Origin: Pseudomonas mucoides
GTDB taxonomy: Bacteria; Pseudomonadota; Gammaproteobacteria; Pseudomonadales; Pseudomonadaceae
DNA length: 64,000 nucleotides
Assembly (NCBI RefSeq): GCF_015461845.1
Contig: NZ_JACOPW010000005.1
Location: forward strand, 62,001-126,000
Direction of reading: 5' to 3'
Positions within the stretch are counted from its first letter, which is position 1. Each line of letters begins with the position of its first letter. The position numbers and the translations under genes were made by a program. The notes below the pieces were generated by a model, which worked only from the letters and a program-made list of their open reading frames with translations, had not been told where the DNA came from and searched no databases. Below are positions 8,722 through 18,290 of the stretch, in pieces.

Positions 8722-9834
8722 ATGGAACGCATCGATCACGTATTGCCGTGGAGCCACCTGGGCAGCGAACGCCAGATTTCGGTATTCCGCTTCGGCAGTG
8801 GCGAGCGCAAGGCCTACATCCAGGCCAGCCTGCACGCCGATGAACTGCCGGGGATGCGCACGGCCTGGGAGCTGAAAAAGCGCCTGACCGAGCTCGAAGC
8901 CCAAGGCTTGCTCAACGGTGTGATCGAGTTGGTGCCGGTGGCCAACCCACTGGGTCTCGGTCAACTGTTGCAGGGCAATCATCAAGGGCGTTTCGAGGCC
9001 GGCAGCGGCAAGAATTTCAACCGCGATTTCGTTGAGCTGAGCGCGCCGGTTGCGTCTGAGCTGGCAGGGCACCTCGGTGATGATCCGCACGCCAATATCC
9101 AGATGATCCGTCAGGCCATGAGCGATGCGCTTGCTGCATTGCCACCGGCTGCGAGTCAGTTGCAAGGCATGCAGCGCGTCTTGCTCAGCCACGCCTGCAC
9201 CGCCGATGTGGTGCTGGATTTGCACTGCGACGCCGAAGCGGCACTGCACATGTACGCCTTGCCGCAACACTGGCCGCAGTGGCGTTCGTTGGCCGCGCAC
9301 TTGAACGTGAAGGTGGGTTTGCTCGCGGAAGATTCCGGCGGCAGTTCCTTCGACGAAGCCTGCTCGCTGCCGTGGTTGCGTCTGTCGCGCCTGTTCCCGG
9401 ATGCACAGATTCCGCTGGCGTGTCTGGCGACTACCCTTGAATTAGGTGGTCAGGCGGATACCGGTCGTCTTGAGTCCGTGGCTCACGCCGAAGGCATTCT
9501 GGCGTTCCTCGCCGAGCAAGGCCTGATCAGCGGCGAATGGCCAAAACCTGCGCAAGAAGCGTGCGAAGGCTTGCCGTTCGAAGGCACCGAATTGCTGTTT
9601 GCACCGCACCCCGGTGTGGTGAGTTTCCTGCGTAAACCCGGTGAGTGGATCGAAGCCGGTGACGAGATTTTTGAAGTGATCGATCCGTTGTCGGATCGGG
9701 TCAGCACGGTGTGTGCTGGTACGTCCGGGGTGCTGTTTGCCATTGAACGGCTGCGTTATGCCCAACCCGGTTTCTGGCTGGCCAAGGTGGCGGGGCGCGA
9801 AGCGCTGCGTCACGGGCGCTTGCTCAACGACTGA
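8722..9834 (+). CDS. aotO: Succinylglutamate desuccinylase/aspartoacylase-family protein AotO
   Basis: 370 residues of the M14-like zinc amidohydrolase family. Zinc ligands are visible in 'ASLHADELPG' (H..E, about residues 36-40) and 'VLDLHCDAEAAL'. The C-terminus 'TLLFAPHPGVVSFLRKPGEWIEAGDEIFEVIDP' pattern resembles a biotinyl-lipoyl-like barrel common in these proteins. It sits between aotM and aotP exactly as aotO does in P. aeruginosa. Its substrate is not established; a deacylase linked to arginine/ornithine metabolism is inference. Confidence 0.88.
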   Translation: MERIDHVLPWSHLGSERQISVFRFGSGERKAYIQASLHADELPGMRTAWELKKRLTELEAQGLLNGVIELVPVANPLGLGQLLQGNHQGRFEAGSGKNFNRDFVELSAPVASELAGHLGDDPHANIQMIRQAMSDALAALPPAASQLQGMQRVLLSHACTADVVLDLHCDAEAALHMYALPQHWPQWRSLAAHLNVKVGLLAEDSGGSSFDEACSLPWLRLSRLFPDAQIPLACLATTLELGGQADTGRLESVAHAEGILAFLAEQGLISGEWPKPAQEACEGLPFEGTELLFAPHPGVVSFLRKPGEWIEAGDEIFEVIDPLSDRVSTVCAGTSGVLFAIERLRYAQPGFWLAKVAGREALRHGRLLND

Positions 9835-9861
9835 CTGACTGTTTTTGTGAGAACCGACCGC

Positions 9862-10626
9862 ATGTACAAACTTGAAGTCCAAGACCTGCATAAACGCTAT
9901 GGCAGTCACGAAGTGCTCAAGGGCGTGTCCCTGAAAGCGGCGGCTGGCGATGTGATCAGCATCATCGGCTCCAGTGGCTCCGGCAAAAGTACCTTCCTGC
10001 GCTGCATCAATCTGCTGGAGCAGCCGCACGCAGGCAAGATTCTGCTCAACAACGAAGAGCTGAAACTGGTCGCCAACAAGGACGGCGCGTTGAAGGCGGC
10101 CGACCCGAAACAGCTGCAACGCATGCGTTCGCGCCTGTCGATGGTGTTCCAGCATTTCAACCTGTGGTCGCACATGACCGCGCTGGAAAACATCATGGAA
10201 GCGCCAGTTCACGTGCTGGGCATGTCCAAGGCCGAAGCCCGCGAAAAAGCCGAGCACTACCTGAACAAGGTCGGCGTGGGTCACCGTAAGGACGCCTACC
10301 CTGGCCACATGTCCGGCGGCGAGCAACAGCGTGTGGCGATTGCCCGTGCGCTGGCGATGGAACCTGAGGTGATGCTGTTCGACGAACCGACCTCGGCACT
10401 CGACCCGGAACTGGTCGGCGACGTGCTGAAAGTCATGCAGGCCCTGGCCCAGGAAGGCCGGACCATGGTGGTGGTCACGCACGAAATGGGCTTTGCCCGT
10501 GAAGTGTCGAACCAGTTGGTGTTCCTGCACAAAGGTGTCGTCGAAGAAAGTGGCAACCCGCGTGAGGTGCTGGTCAATCCCCAGTCCGAGCGTCTGCAAC
10601 AATTCCTCTCGGGCAGCCTGAAGTAA
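9862..10626 (+). CDS. aotP: Arginine/ornithine ABC transporter ATP-binding protein
   Basis: 254 residues from ATG 9862. Walker A 'GSSGSGKST' (about 36-44), signature 'MSGGEQQRVAIARAL', Walker B 'EVMLFDEPTSALD' and the switch histidine in 'VVVTHEMGFARE' are all present. It powers uptake by AotJQM. A GTG at 9847 could extend the protein by five residues; the ATG version matches the family start 'MYKLEVQDLHKRYG'. Confidence 0.95.
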   Translation: MYKLEVQDLHKRYGSHEVLKGVSLKAAAGDVISIIGSSGSGKSTFLRCINLLEQPHAGKILLNNEELKLVANKDGALKAADPKQLQRMRSRLSMVFQHFNLWSHMTALENIMEAPVHVLGMSKAEAREKAEHYLNKVGVGHRKDAYPGHMSGGEQQRVAIARALAMEPEVMLFDEPTSALDPELVGDVLKVMQALAQEGRTMVVVTHEMGFAREVSNQLVFLHKGVVEESGNPREVLVNPQSERLQQFLSGSLK

Positions 10627-10690
10627 TCAAGACTGCCGTTGTGCACCGGGATAGTGCATGCTTCGCAACCTGAAGGCCGGCCCCGATCCC

Positions 10691-10779
10691 TGTGGGGGCT
10701 GGCTTGCCAGCGATAGCGGTATGTCTGCATCAGAGATGTTATCTGATCCACCGTTATCGCTGGCAAGCCGGCTCCCACA
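10691..10779. repeat. REP/BIME inverted pair between aotP and argR
   Basis: Arms with tgtgggggctggcttgccag and the inverse ctggcaagccggctcccaca. It may stabilise or end the aot message before argR. Confidence 0.85.
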
Positions 10780-10869
10780 TTTGATCGCTACAGGTTTGAG
10801 ATTTGCGTTCATTTACGGGCTAGCATTGGCCCATGCCTTCTTCACTGTTCTCGTTTCGGATTGCCCGCC

Positions 10870-11850
10870 ATGACTGCCCATCGAATTGGTTTCCTGATTT
10901 GGCCCAGCACTAAAGCACTGACGCTTGCGCTGGCTGAGGAGGCCTTGCGTGTTGCCCAGCGTGTGCACCCGGACGTGGTTTACGAACTGTCGTTTTTGCA
11001 GGCCGAACCGCCGACCGAAGGCGCCTGGCAATTGCCGGGTGAGCCGTGGGCCGGCAAACTCGAAAATTTCCAGAAGCTGTTTTTGCTCGCCGATGAGCCG
11101 CCGACCACGCTTGCGCCGGCGCTCAGCAGTGCGTTGAAACAACTGGTGCGTTCCGGTTGTGTGATTGGCGGTTTGTCGGCGGGTGTGTACCCGCTGGCGC
11201 AGTTGGGTTTGCTTGATGGGTATCGCGCTGCCGTGCACTGGCGCTGGCAGGACGATTTCACCGAGCGTTTCCCTAAAGTCATCGCCACCAGTCATTTGTT
11301 CGATTGGGATCGCGATCGGCTGACCGCGTGCGGCGGCCTGTCGGTACTTGATTTGTTGTTGGCAGTATTGGCCCGTGATCATGGCGCCGAACTCGCTGGC
11401 GCAGTCTCGGAAGAACTGGTGGTCGAGCGCATCCGCGAAGGCGGGGAGCGCCAACGTATCCCGCTGCAAAACCGCCTCGGTTCCAGTCATCCAAAGCTCA
11501 CCCAAGCGGTGCTGCTGATGGAAGCCAACATCGAAGAGCCGCTGACCACGGACGAAATCGCCCAGCACGTGTGCGTGTCCCGTCGGCAATTAGAGCGGAT
11601 CTTCAAGCAATACCTCAACCGTGTGCCGAGCCAGTACTACCTGGAATTGCGCCTGAACAAGGCCCGGCAGATGTTGATGCAAACCAGCAAGTCGATCATC
11701 CAGATCGGCCTGTCGTGTGGCTTCTCCTCGGGGCCACATTTCTCCAGTGCCTATCGCAACTTCTTCGGTGCCACGCCGCGGGAAGATCGCAACCAGCGGC
11801 GCAGCAGCAGTCCATTCGAGTTGTCGTCGGTGCCGTCCGAGCGCGGCTGA
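10870..11850 (+). CDS. argR: Arginine-responsive transcriptional regulator ArgR
   Basis: 326 residues, close to the length of P. aeruginosa ArgR. The N-terminal part (about 5-190) has the GATase1/DJ-1-like fold of the AraC subfamily ('GFLIWP', 'GCVIGGLSAGVYPLAQLGLLDG'). The C-terminal 100 residues are an AraC helix-turn-helix pair: 'TTDEIAQHVCVSRRQLERIF' and 'SIIQIGLSCGFSSGPHFSSAYR'. It activates arginine transport and AST genes when arginine is present. Candidate ArgR sites lie before aotJ and aruC. A TTG at 10861 could add three residues. Its stop is 2 bp from the stop of the convergent LRR gene. Confidence 0.93.
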   Translation: MTAHRIGFLIWPSTKALTLALAEEALRVAQRVHPDVVYELSFLQAEPPTEGAWQLPGEPWAGKLENFQKLFLLADEPPTTLAPALSSALKQLVRSGCVIGGLSAGVYPLAQLGLLDGYRAAVHWRWQDDFTERFPKVIATSHLFDWDRDRLTACGGLSVLDLLLAVLARDHGAELAGAVSEELVVERIREGGERQRIPLQNRLGSSHPKLTQAVLLMEANIEEPLTTDEIAQHVCVSRRQLERIFKQYLNRVPSQYYLELRLNKARQMLMQTSKSIIQIGLSCGFSSGPHFSSAYRNFFGATPREDRNQRRSSSPFELSSVPSERG

Positions 11851-11852
11851 TG

Positions 11853-14800
11853 TTATTCGTCGACCTCGGAACCCTCTGAAGTCGAAACCTGCATCTCACC
11901 TTGGTTGATGACCTCGTCCACGCCAAAATCCGCACGGGTCAGTTCAAAGTAGCGGACCAGTTGCGCCAGGCTTTCCTCCGAAAACGGATTGCCTCTCAAG
12001 GTGATGTTTTCAGCCACCTCCACCGGCAATTCCAGCAGGTCGCTGGGCACCTCGGTAATTGCATTCATGCTCAGGTCGACCCAGTCCAGATCCGTCAGCT
12101 GAAGCAGGCCATGGGGGATGTCAGTGATGCCGGTGTCGTTGAGCAACACGGTCGACAGGTTGGGCATTTGGCTTAGATCCGGCGTACGCCCCAACGGGTT
12201 TAAGCTCAGGTCGATGTAATCAAGCTGCTCCATGCCCGCCAATGCATTTGCCGTCTGCGCAGACAGGCTGACCCGGCATTCGGGGAGCGACAGCGAGCGC
12301 AGGCGCCCCATCTTGAAGACCGCATCGGGGATGTCACCGAGGTCGCACTCGCGCAGCCTCAGGCTTTTGAGGTTGGTAAAGGACTCGAGGAAACGCCCCA
12401 GTCGTGTTGCACCCTCGGCGCTTTGGATCTCCAGCGCGGAAACATGACTGAAGTCTGCACTCATGGCGGGCAGCTCGCCATTGATAACCGGGCGGACCAT
12501 AAGCTCGAACGTCGGCTCAAGTGCGTCGTTGAAATCATCCAGTCCAGATTCACGCTGCCAGCACTTCTCAAGTGCCTGCTTGAGTTCGTCACGGTTGGCT
12601 TGCTCGGCAGAGAGTTGGTCGGGGCTGAACGGTTCACCCGTCACGGGGTGCCGGTCCGGAACATCGGTGGTCCAGGCAGACAAATCATTTTTCAGTTGGG
12701 TGAGCTCTTCTTCGAGGCGCGTAAGGTATGTGCGGCCTTCCTCCAGAGTCCCCGGCAATTCGTAGACAAACTCACTGGCCTGTTCGACTTCCATGCTGGG
12801 GTACAACGCCTTGATGCGATCAATATCGGCTTCGGGAGCATAGACACCCATGTCGTAGGCGTTTTCGAAGTGGTGTTGCTTGATCAATTCCCGCGCGCTG
12901 TTCGAAAGCGGGTTGTGGGTGAGGTGCAGGCCGCGCTTGTCGTACAGCGAACTTTCGAATAACCCGGCAGGCAACTCGCTGATGCGGTTGTTCATCAGCA
13001 GGAGGGTTTCGAGCTTCGGGTGTTGCAGAGCGCCGGCCGGAATCTCCGTCATGCGAGTGTCGCTCAGGTCCAGGTGCGCCAGCTCACTCATCGTGTCGAT
13101 GCGCGGCAGGCTTTCAAACGGATTTTTGTAAAGGTCCAGCATGGCCAGTTTTTTCAGTGACGCCAGCTTCGACCAGGTGGCGGCGTCGACCCGGATGCCG
13201 CAATCGCTCAAGACCAAGGCTTGAAGGTCGGGCATTCGGCTGATGGCGTCGGGGAGGGTGGTCAGGGAAAATCGGCGCAACTCCAGGCGGCGCAGTCCGC
13301 TGAAGCCCCTTAGAAACGCGGGAATGGCCTGCGCACTGCGCGTGCCTTCCAGGGACAACCGCGACACATGACTGAAGTCGGCACTCAGTGGCGGAAAGTC
13401 ACCGAGTATCGGCTGTTCGAACCTGAGCACATATTGGGTCACCCCCTCTGGGGTGTCGAAATCCCGGTCGGACTGTCGCCGCCAGCTGCGCTGGATTTCC
13501 TGGGCCAGCAACCGGCGATTGTTTCGCTCGGCTTGTTGCTCCAGCTCACTGAGCGGGCGTCCGGTTTCAGGATGAGCCGTGGGCGAGTCACTGACCCAGA
13601 CGCGCAGGTCCTGATGCAGTCGGGCCAACTCCCTCCTCACACGTGAAAGTTCTACGCGAGCGCCATCGGGATGAAGTTGCAATGCCTGGACAATGGACTG
13701 CATTTCTTCCTGAGGAAGGTTGGGGTAAACCTCGCGCACCCGGTCGTTGAGCGTCGGTGTCTCGCGGTCGATTCGACTGTAGCCCTCGGCACCACCGGGC
13801 AGGCGCATGGTGGTTGGGTCATAGAACGGTTTTCGATGGGGATTTTTTGCGAACAGCCTGCGTAAGGCCGGTTGGTCCAGTGCGTGTTCGGCGATGCGTT
13901 GTTTGAGTGTCCGGGCGTCTGCGATCAAAGGGTTCAGCTTGTTGCGCTGCGACTCCGGCAGCGCCCGGAACAGGGCCTGATAAAAACTCCCCTGCGTCGA
14001 GCCAGTGTCCTGGTGAACCTGGTAAGTGCCGTCTTCAGCGCGAATCAGTATTTTTTGAATGGGCGCATCGGGCTGGCCAATGCTGTCGCGCAAGGTCCCC
14101 TCGGCCGAGTAGTCCCTCACTTCGATGCGTAATTCGGCCGGCAAATCAGGCAGCGAATTCAGGCTGTGCAAGGCCAGTCGGTGGGTGTCGGTGGTGTCCA
14201 GCGCTTCGGAATAAAAGCCTTCGCAAGCTCGGGTCGCGCGCACGGCTTCCATGGCTTTGAGCGCTGCATTCTTGAGTCGCTGGGGAAGGTGGCCGTTGTG
14301 CAGTTGTTTCAGCTCGGTGCCGGATGCATTGCTCACCAATTCCTCGGCGATATCGGTGGGTAGCCCCTGCACGTCATCCAGCAGTCGCTGGACTCGCAGG
14401 TCATCGGTTTTTTCCAGTGCTCGGTAGCGCAGATCGAACAGCGATTTGCGGTGGCTCCGGGCAAGTTCGGCGGTCTGTTGTCTGAAGGTTGACGTTTGGT
14501 CTTGCGCTGCCGGCATCGGCGTGTCGACAGGCCAGTCGTCGTAGCTGCTCAGCAGTTGATGCTGCATGACCGCATCGGCCTTTTGGTAGTGCTCGGCTTG
14601 ATCACTGCCGATCTGCTCGATAAAGGTGTCGATGTCCCGGTTGATCCTGTAGCGCTTGATCGTGTCGGTCAGCAGCGAAGGCGGGCGGTAGTGTTCGGCA
14701 TGCATCTCGCGCAGGGCATTGTCGTGAAAACCGCTGACCTGCAGGATCTGCTCGCGCTCGGCGTTGCTGAACGACTCGACATCGTGGCCGATGCGACGCA

Positions 14801-16718
14801 TGACCGTTTCCCGATCCCAATGCAGCGGCTGCTCCAGTTCGGTGTGCCAGGCGCCGTGGTGGTTGTGCAGTAAAGAAGGCTGATAAGCATCGGTGCGGGT
14901 CGGATGCTCAATCTGATACGCGCCGGAGGTGCCTTCGGGTTTCACGGCGTACAGTTTTCCTTCCAGGGGCAGCAGCGTCTTGCCCCCGTGGCGATAGAGG
15001 CCAAGTTGATCGGGGGTTGCGCCGTCAGGCAGGCTTTGGGCGTGTTCGTACGGGAGTAGATCTTGCTTCCAGTAGCGGATTTTTCCTTTTGGCGTTGCGA
15101 CGGGTTTGAGCGGGTCGACCAGCGCGACCGCTTCGCGCGAAAGCAAACGGCTGAAGGCGCCGGCAGCGATCGCGCCACCCACTGCGAATGTGCCCACTTC
15201 AACCACTGTTTCAGCGAGCGTTATCAGATGCCTTAGCGCCTCCGTTTTCAACCCTTCGGCCAGGTCTACGATGCCTTCGAACGTTTCGTCGAGTAACTGG
15301 TAGGCCATGTAACCCAGCATTACTTCGCCGAGAAACGGAACGAATGGCAAGGCAACGAACGACGCGATTTCAAGCAGCGTCGACGCCACTTTGCTGAAGG
15401 CATCCCACAATGCCCAGCGCCCGTTTCGGTCCGCGGAGGCGGTGGCGACGGCCTGCGTGCTGGCATCGTTGATGATCTTGTTCAGTTGGCGCTGATAGAC
15501 ATGATTCCACAGGTCCGCGCTGAACGGCGTCATTGAAAACCGCAGGTTGGGCCTGTCGATGGGCGTTTCCCGCCAGCTAGGCAATGGGTCGCCACGCGTG
15601 TGCTGATGCCAGGTGACGCGCTGAAGACGTTGATTGAGATCAGCGAAAAAGTGGCCCCTTTCCTTGTGCTCGACGAAACGGCTGAAGAATGTCTGGTAAG
15701 CCGGGGCACGCAGCTTGCGGGTCAGCTCGTTCATGAACGCCAGGGTGTTCGGGTATTCCTTGAGTGGATGTTCGGGATCGTCGGGAATGTAGGCGATGAT
15801 CCGCGTTCCTTTGCGTGCGCGCTCCAGACTCGCTGCGAAAATGACAATGCCGGTCAGGGAGGAGGACATGATGCTCAGGTCATGGCCGTACAGCGGTTGA
15901 CCATTGAGTCGCGCACCTGAGCGCCCTTCCACAAGGCGCAGGATCGAGAGGCAGGCATCCTCCGGAATGTCCTTGCGCAGTTGAGCCATTTGCAACGCCG
16001 CTTTGAGTGCCGCTTTGTGCGAGCCGATCACCTTCGATTTCAACACCGCGCCGGCCACCGGGTTAGTCAGCCCCAGATTGTCTTTGAGGTACGTGTTGTA
16101 CCGGGCGCCGATGTCCAGATCCCGGCACAGCCGCGCAAAGGCGGGGACGGTTATTTTTTGTTTGATCGCTGGCAGCGTATCGAACTGCCCATTGGGTGAC
16201 GGCGCGGTAATGAACGTTGATGCCGATTCGTAAGCATCGGCCGCCACTTCCGATTCCTGGAAGTTATGCAGGGCGGCATCAAGCAGCGACACCGTCCAGG
16301 TGCGTGCGGCGCCCGTCCTGACTCCGAACCAGGGCACGGTTTGCGGGATGTAAAGGCGCAGGAACGTGGTGTTGACGTCCAGTTCCAGATCAAACCGGGT
16401 TTTCAGCTCCGCGGTCAGAAGAGGTTCGGCGAAGGCGCGTGCGCTTTGCAGTTTGGACAGGGTTGAGTCCAGGCGATTCCGCTGGGTCCAGTGGTCCTGG
16501 CCGAGCTTTTTCAGCGACTGGTGTTGCACGGATGTCGCGGTGCCGTACCACCGCGGCGTGGCAGGCGAGGCGTTTTTTAGGGCGTCGCGTGTGGCGGGCG
16601 AGGCTTCCAGTACCCAGGTCGGCAGATTGTTGAACAGGTGATGGTAGTGATCGTCCGGCTGCGTGGCGGATTCATTGCCGGCTGCGTTAGAAGGGCGATC
16701 TTGTTCGTGTCGACTCAT
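11853..16718 (-). CDS. Giant DUF6543-type leucine-rich-repeat toxin-like protein
   Basis: 1621 residues from ATG 16718, with AAGGG upstream. No signal peptide. The N-terminal region resembles the DUF6543 family of large Pseudomonas LRR proteins. A hydrophobic stretch at about 437-532 contains several possible membrane helices. The C-terminal third holds two homologous modules (about 995-1303 and 1303-1610). Each starts with 'YPxxxxEE/VEQ', an Arg/Glu-rich helix ending 'HPxTGxPxS', and 'PxxSADFSHVSxLxxxxxxxA', then about six LRRs. Known relatives often end with a NEL-type ubiquitin ligase domain, but here the protein ends just after the second LRR block. The gene sits between argR and aruC, both arginine genes, and so looks like an insertion. 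A role as secreted effector or anti-eukaryote toxin is inference. Confidence 0.82.
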   Translation of the reverse strand: MSRHEQDRPSNAAGNESATQPDDHYHHLFNNLPTWVLEASPATRDALKNASPATPRWYGTATSVQHQSLKKLGQDHWTQRNRLDSTLSKLQSARAFAEPLLTAELKTRFDLELDVNTTFLRLYIPQTVPWFGVRTGAARTWTVSLLDAALHNFQESEVAADAYESASTFITAPSPNGQFDTLPAIKQKITVPAFARLCRDLDIGARYNTYLKDNLGLTNPVAGAVLKSKVIGSHKAALKAALQMAQLRKDIPEDACLSILRLVEGRSGARLNGQPLYGHDLSIMSSSLTGIVIFAASLERARKGTRIIAYIPDDPEHPLKEYPNTLAFMNELTRKLRAPAYQTFFSRFVEHKERGHFFADLNQRLQRVTWHQHTRGDPLPSWRETPIDRPNLRFSMTPFSADLWNHVYQRQLNKIINDASTQAVATASADRNGRWALWDAFSKVASTLLEIASFVALPFVPFLGEVMLGYMAYQLLDETFEGIVDLAEGLKTEALRHLITLAETVVEVGTFAVGGAIAAGAFSRLLSREAVALVDPLKPVATPKGKIRYWKQDLLPYEHAQSLPDGATPDQLGLYRHGGKTLLPLEGKLYAVKPEGTSGAYQIEHPTRTDAYQPSLLHNHHGAWHTELEQPLHWDRETVMRRIGHDVESFSNAEREQILQVSGFHDNALREMHAEHYRPPSLLTDTIKRYRINRDIDTFIEQIGSDQAEHYQKADAVMQHQLLSSYDDWPVDTPMPAAQDQTSTFRQQTAELARSHRKSLFDLRYRALEKTDDLRVQRLLDDVQGLPTDIAEELVSNASGTELKQLHNGHLPQRLKNAALKAMEAVRATRACEGFYSEALDTTDTHRLALHSLNSLPDLPAELRIEVRDYSAEGTLRDSIGQPDAPIQKILIRAEDGTYQVHQDTGSTQGSFYQALFRALPESQRNKLNPLIADARTLKQRIAEHALDQPALRRLFAKNPHRKPFYDPTTMRLPGGAEGYSRIDRETPTLNDRVREVYPNLPQEEMQSIVQALQLHPDGARVELSRVRRELARLHQDLRVWVSDSPTAHPETGRPLSELEQQAERNNRRLLAQEIQRSWRRQSDRDFDTPEGVTQYVLRFEQPILGDFPPLSADFSHVSRLSLEGTRSAQAIPAFLRGFSGLRRLELRRFSLTTLPDAISRMPDLQALVLSDCGIRVDAATWSKLASLKKLAMLDLYKNPFESLPRIDTMSELAHLDLSDTRMTEIPAGALQHPKLETLLLMNNRISELPAGLFESSLYDKRGLHLTHNPLSNSARELIKQHHFENAYDMGVYAPEADIDRIKALYPSMEVEQASEFVYELPGTLEEGRTYLTRLEEELTQLKNDLSAWTTDVPDRHPVTGEPFSPDQLSAEQANRDELKQALEKCWQRESGLDDFNDALEPTFELMVRPVINGELPAMSADFSHVSALEIQSAEGATRLGRFLESFTNLKSLRLRECDLGDIPDAVFKMGRLRSLSLPECRVSLSAQTANALAGMEQLDYIDLSLNPLGRTPDLSQMPNLSTVLLNDTGITDIPHGLLQLTDLDWVDLSMNAITEVPSDLLELPVEVAENITLRGNPFSEESLAQLVRYFELTRADFGVDEVINQGEMQVSTSEGSEVDE

Positions 16719-17004
16719 GCGCTATTCCCTTAGCGTTTGGATGAGTCACCAGCAAAACAGACGATGACGGGGCTGGTGCGGTACATATTTACCGCACCGT
16801 TCGACAAGCCTGCCTATAACCTGTGCCGGCGGTTTAAACTGCGCCTTTGCGACGCTATATGTCGCATTGCCGTAAACCCGACTGAAACCGGGGTTTGCGC
16901 TATAAGAAGTTGTCGCTTGGCGGCAAGGCCGGGCTGAAAACTGTCCTTACAATCCCCCCATCGCTCGCCAGTTTCAGGCGAGTGTTCCTCTTCAGGAGAC
17001 TCCG
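16719..17004. promoter_or_regulatory. aruC control region with several ArgR-like half-sites
   Basis: TGTCGC-N8-AA is exact at 16860 and at 16911. The positions 21 bp upstream of each are weaker: CTGCGC at 16839, and only the AA kept at 16890. This fits two ArgR operators before aruC (start 17005). The LRR gene is transcribed away from the same region. Confidence 0.5.
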
Positions 17005-18225
17005 ATGTCCGTTGAGCACGCTGCGGTACAACGCGCCGATTTCGACCAGGTAATGGTTCCTAACTACGCGCCTGCCGCTTTCATCCCTGTGCGTGGTGCC
17101 GGTTCCCGCGTCTGGGACCAGTCTGGCCGCGAGCTGATCGACTTCGCCGGCGGGATTGCCGTTAACGTATTGGGCCACGCACACCCTGCGCTGGTCGGTG
17201 CCTTGACCGAGCAGGCTAACAAGCTGTGGCACGTGTCCAACGTGTTCACCAATGAGCCGGCCCTGCGCCTGGCGCATAAGCTGATCGACGCTACGTTTGC
17301 CGAGCGCGTGTTCTTCTGTAACTCCGGCGCCGAAGCCAACGAGGCCGCTTTCAAACTGGCCCGTCGCGTCGCCTTCGATCGTTTTGGTACCGAGAAGTAC
17401 GAAATCATCGCCGCGCTGAACAGCTTCCACGGCCGTACCCTGTTCACCGTGAACGTCGGTGGCCAGTCGAAGTACTCCGACGGTTTCGGTCCGAAAATCA
17501 CCGGCATCACCCACGTGCCGTACAACGATCTGGCGGCGTTGAAAGCAGCCATTTCCGACAAGACCTGCGCGGTGGTGCTTGAGCCGATCCAGGGCGAGGG
17601 CGGTGTGTTACCGGCCGAGCTGGCCTATCTGCAAGGCGCTCGCGACCTGTGCACCGAGCACAACGCGCTGTTGGTGTTCGACGAAGTGCAAACCGGCATG
17701 GGCCGCAGCGGCAAGCTGTTCGCCTACCAGCATTACGGCGTGACCCCGGACATCCTGACCAGTGCCAAGAGCCTGGGCGGTGGTTTCCCGATCGCCGCCA
17801 TGCTGACCACCGAAGACCTGGCCAAACACCTGGTCGTCGGCACTCACGGCACCACTTACGGCGGCAACCCGCTGGCGTGCGCTGTCGCTGAGGCCGTGAT
17901 CGACGTGATCAACACCCCTGAAGTGTTGGCCGGCGTCAATGCCAAGCACGACAAGTTCAAGGCGCGCCTTGAGCAGATCGGCGAGAAGTACGGCCTGTTC
18001 ACTCAGGTTCGTGGCCTGGGTCTGCTGATCGGTTGCGTGCTGAGCGATGCCTGGAAGGGCAAGGCCAAAGACATCTTCAACGCCGCCGAACGTGAAGGCC
18101 TGATGATTCTGCAAGCCGGCCCGGACGTGATTCGCTTCGCGCCGAGCCTGGTGGTTGAAGACGCTGATATCGATGCCGGTCTGGACCGCTTCGAACGTGC
18201 TGCCGCCAAACTGACACAAGCCTGA
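17005..18225 (+). CDS. aruC: Succinylornithine/acetylornithine aminotransferase
   Basis: 406 residues, class III PLP aminotransferase. It converts N-succinylornithine to N-succinylglutamate semialdehyde, the third step of the arginine succinyltransferase pathway, and can also act on acetylornithine. Visible are 'FFCNSGAEANEAAFKLAR', 'LVFDEVQTGMGRSG' and the Schiff-base lysine K255 in 'SAKSLGGGFP'. AGGAG precedes the ATG. The message is probably separated from aruF by a hairpin and a REP pair. Confidence 0.95.
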   Translation: MSVEHAAVQRADFDQVMVPNYAPAAFIPVRGAGSRVWDQSGRELIDFAGGIAVNVLGHAHPALVGALTEQANKLWHVSNVFTNEPALRLAHKLIDATFAERVFFCNSGAEANEAAFKLARRVAFDRFGTEKYEIIAALNSFHGRTLFTVNVGGQSKYSDGFGPKITGITHVPYNDLAALKAAISDKTCAVVLEPIQGEGGVLPAELAYLQGARDLCTEHNALLVFDEVQTGMGRSGKLFAYQHYGVTPDILTSAKSLGGGFPIAAMLTTEDLAKHLVVGTHGTTYGGNPLACAVAEAVIDVINTPEVLAGVNAKHDKFKARLEQIGEKYGLFTQVRGLGLLIGCVLSDAWKGKAKDIFNAAEREGLMILQAGPDVIRFAPSLVVEDADIDAGLDRFERAAAKLTQA

Positions 18226-18233
18226 TAGGGCCC

Positions 18234-18270
18234 TTCGACGCCTGAACTTTCAGGCGTCGAACCCAATTTT
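18234..18270 (+). terminator. Hairpin terminator or attenuator between aruC and aruF
   Basis: Twelve-bp arms TTCGACGCCTGA and TCAGGCGTCGAA with a 4-nt loop, followed after CCCAA by a T-run, 9 bp after the aruC stop. Confidence 0.75.
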
Positions 18271-18290
18271 TATGCCAGGCCCGCTTTTCT

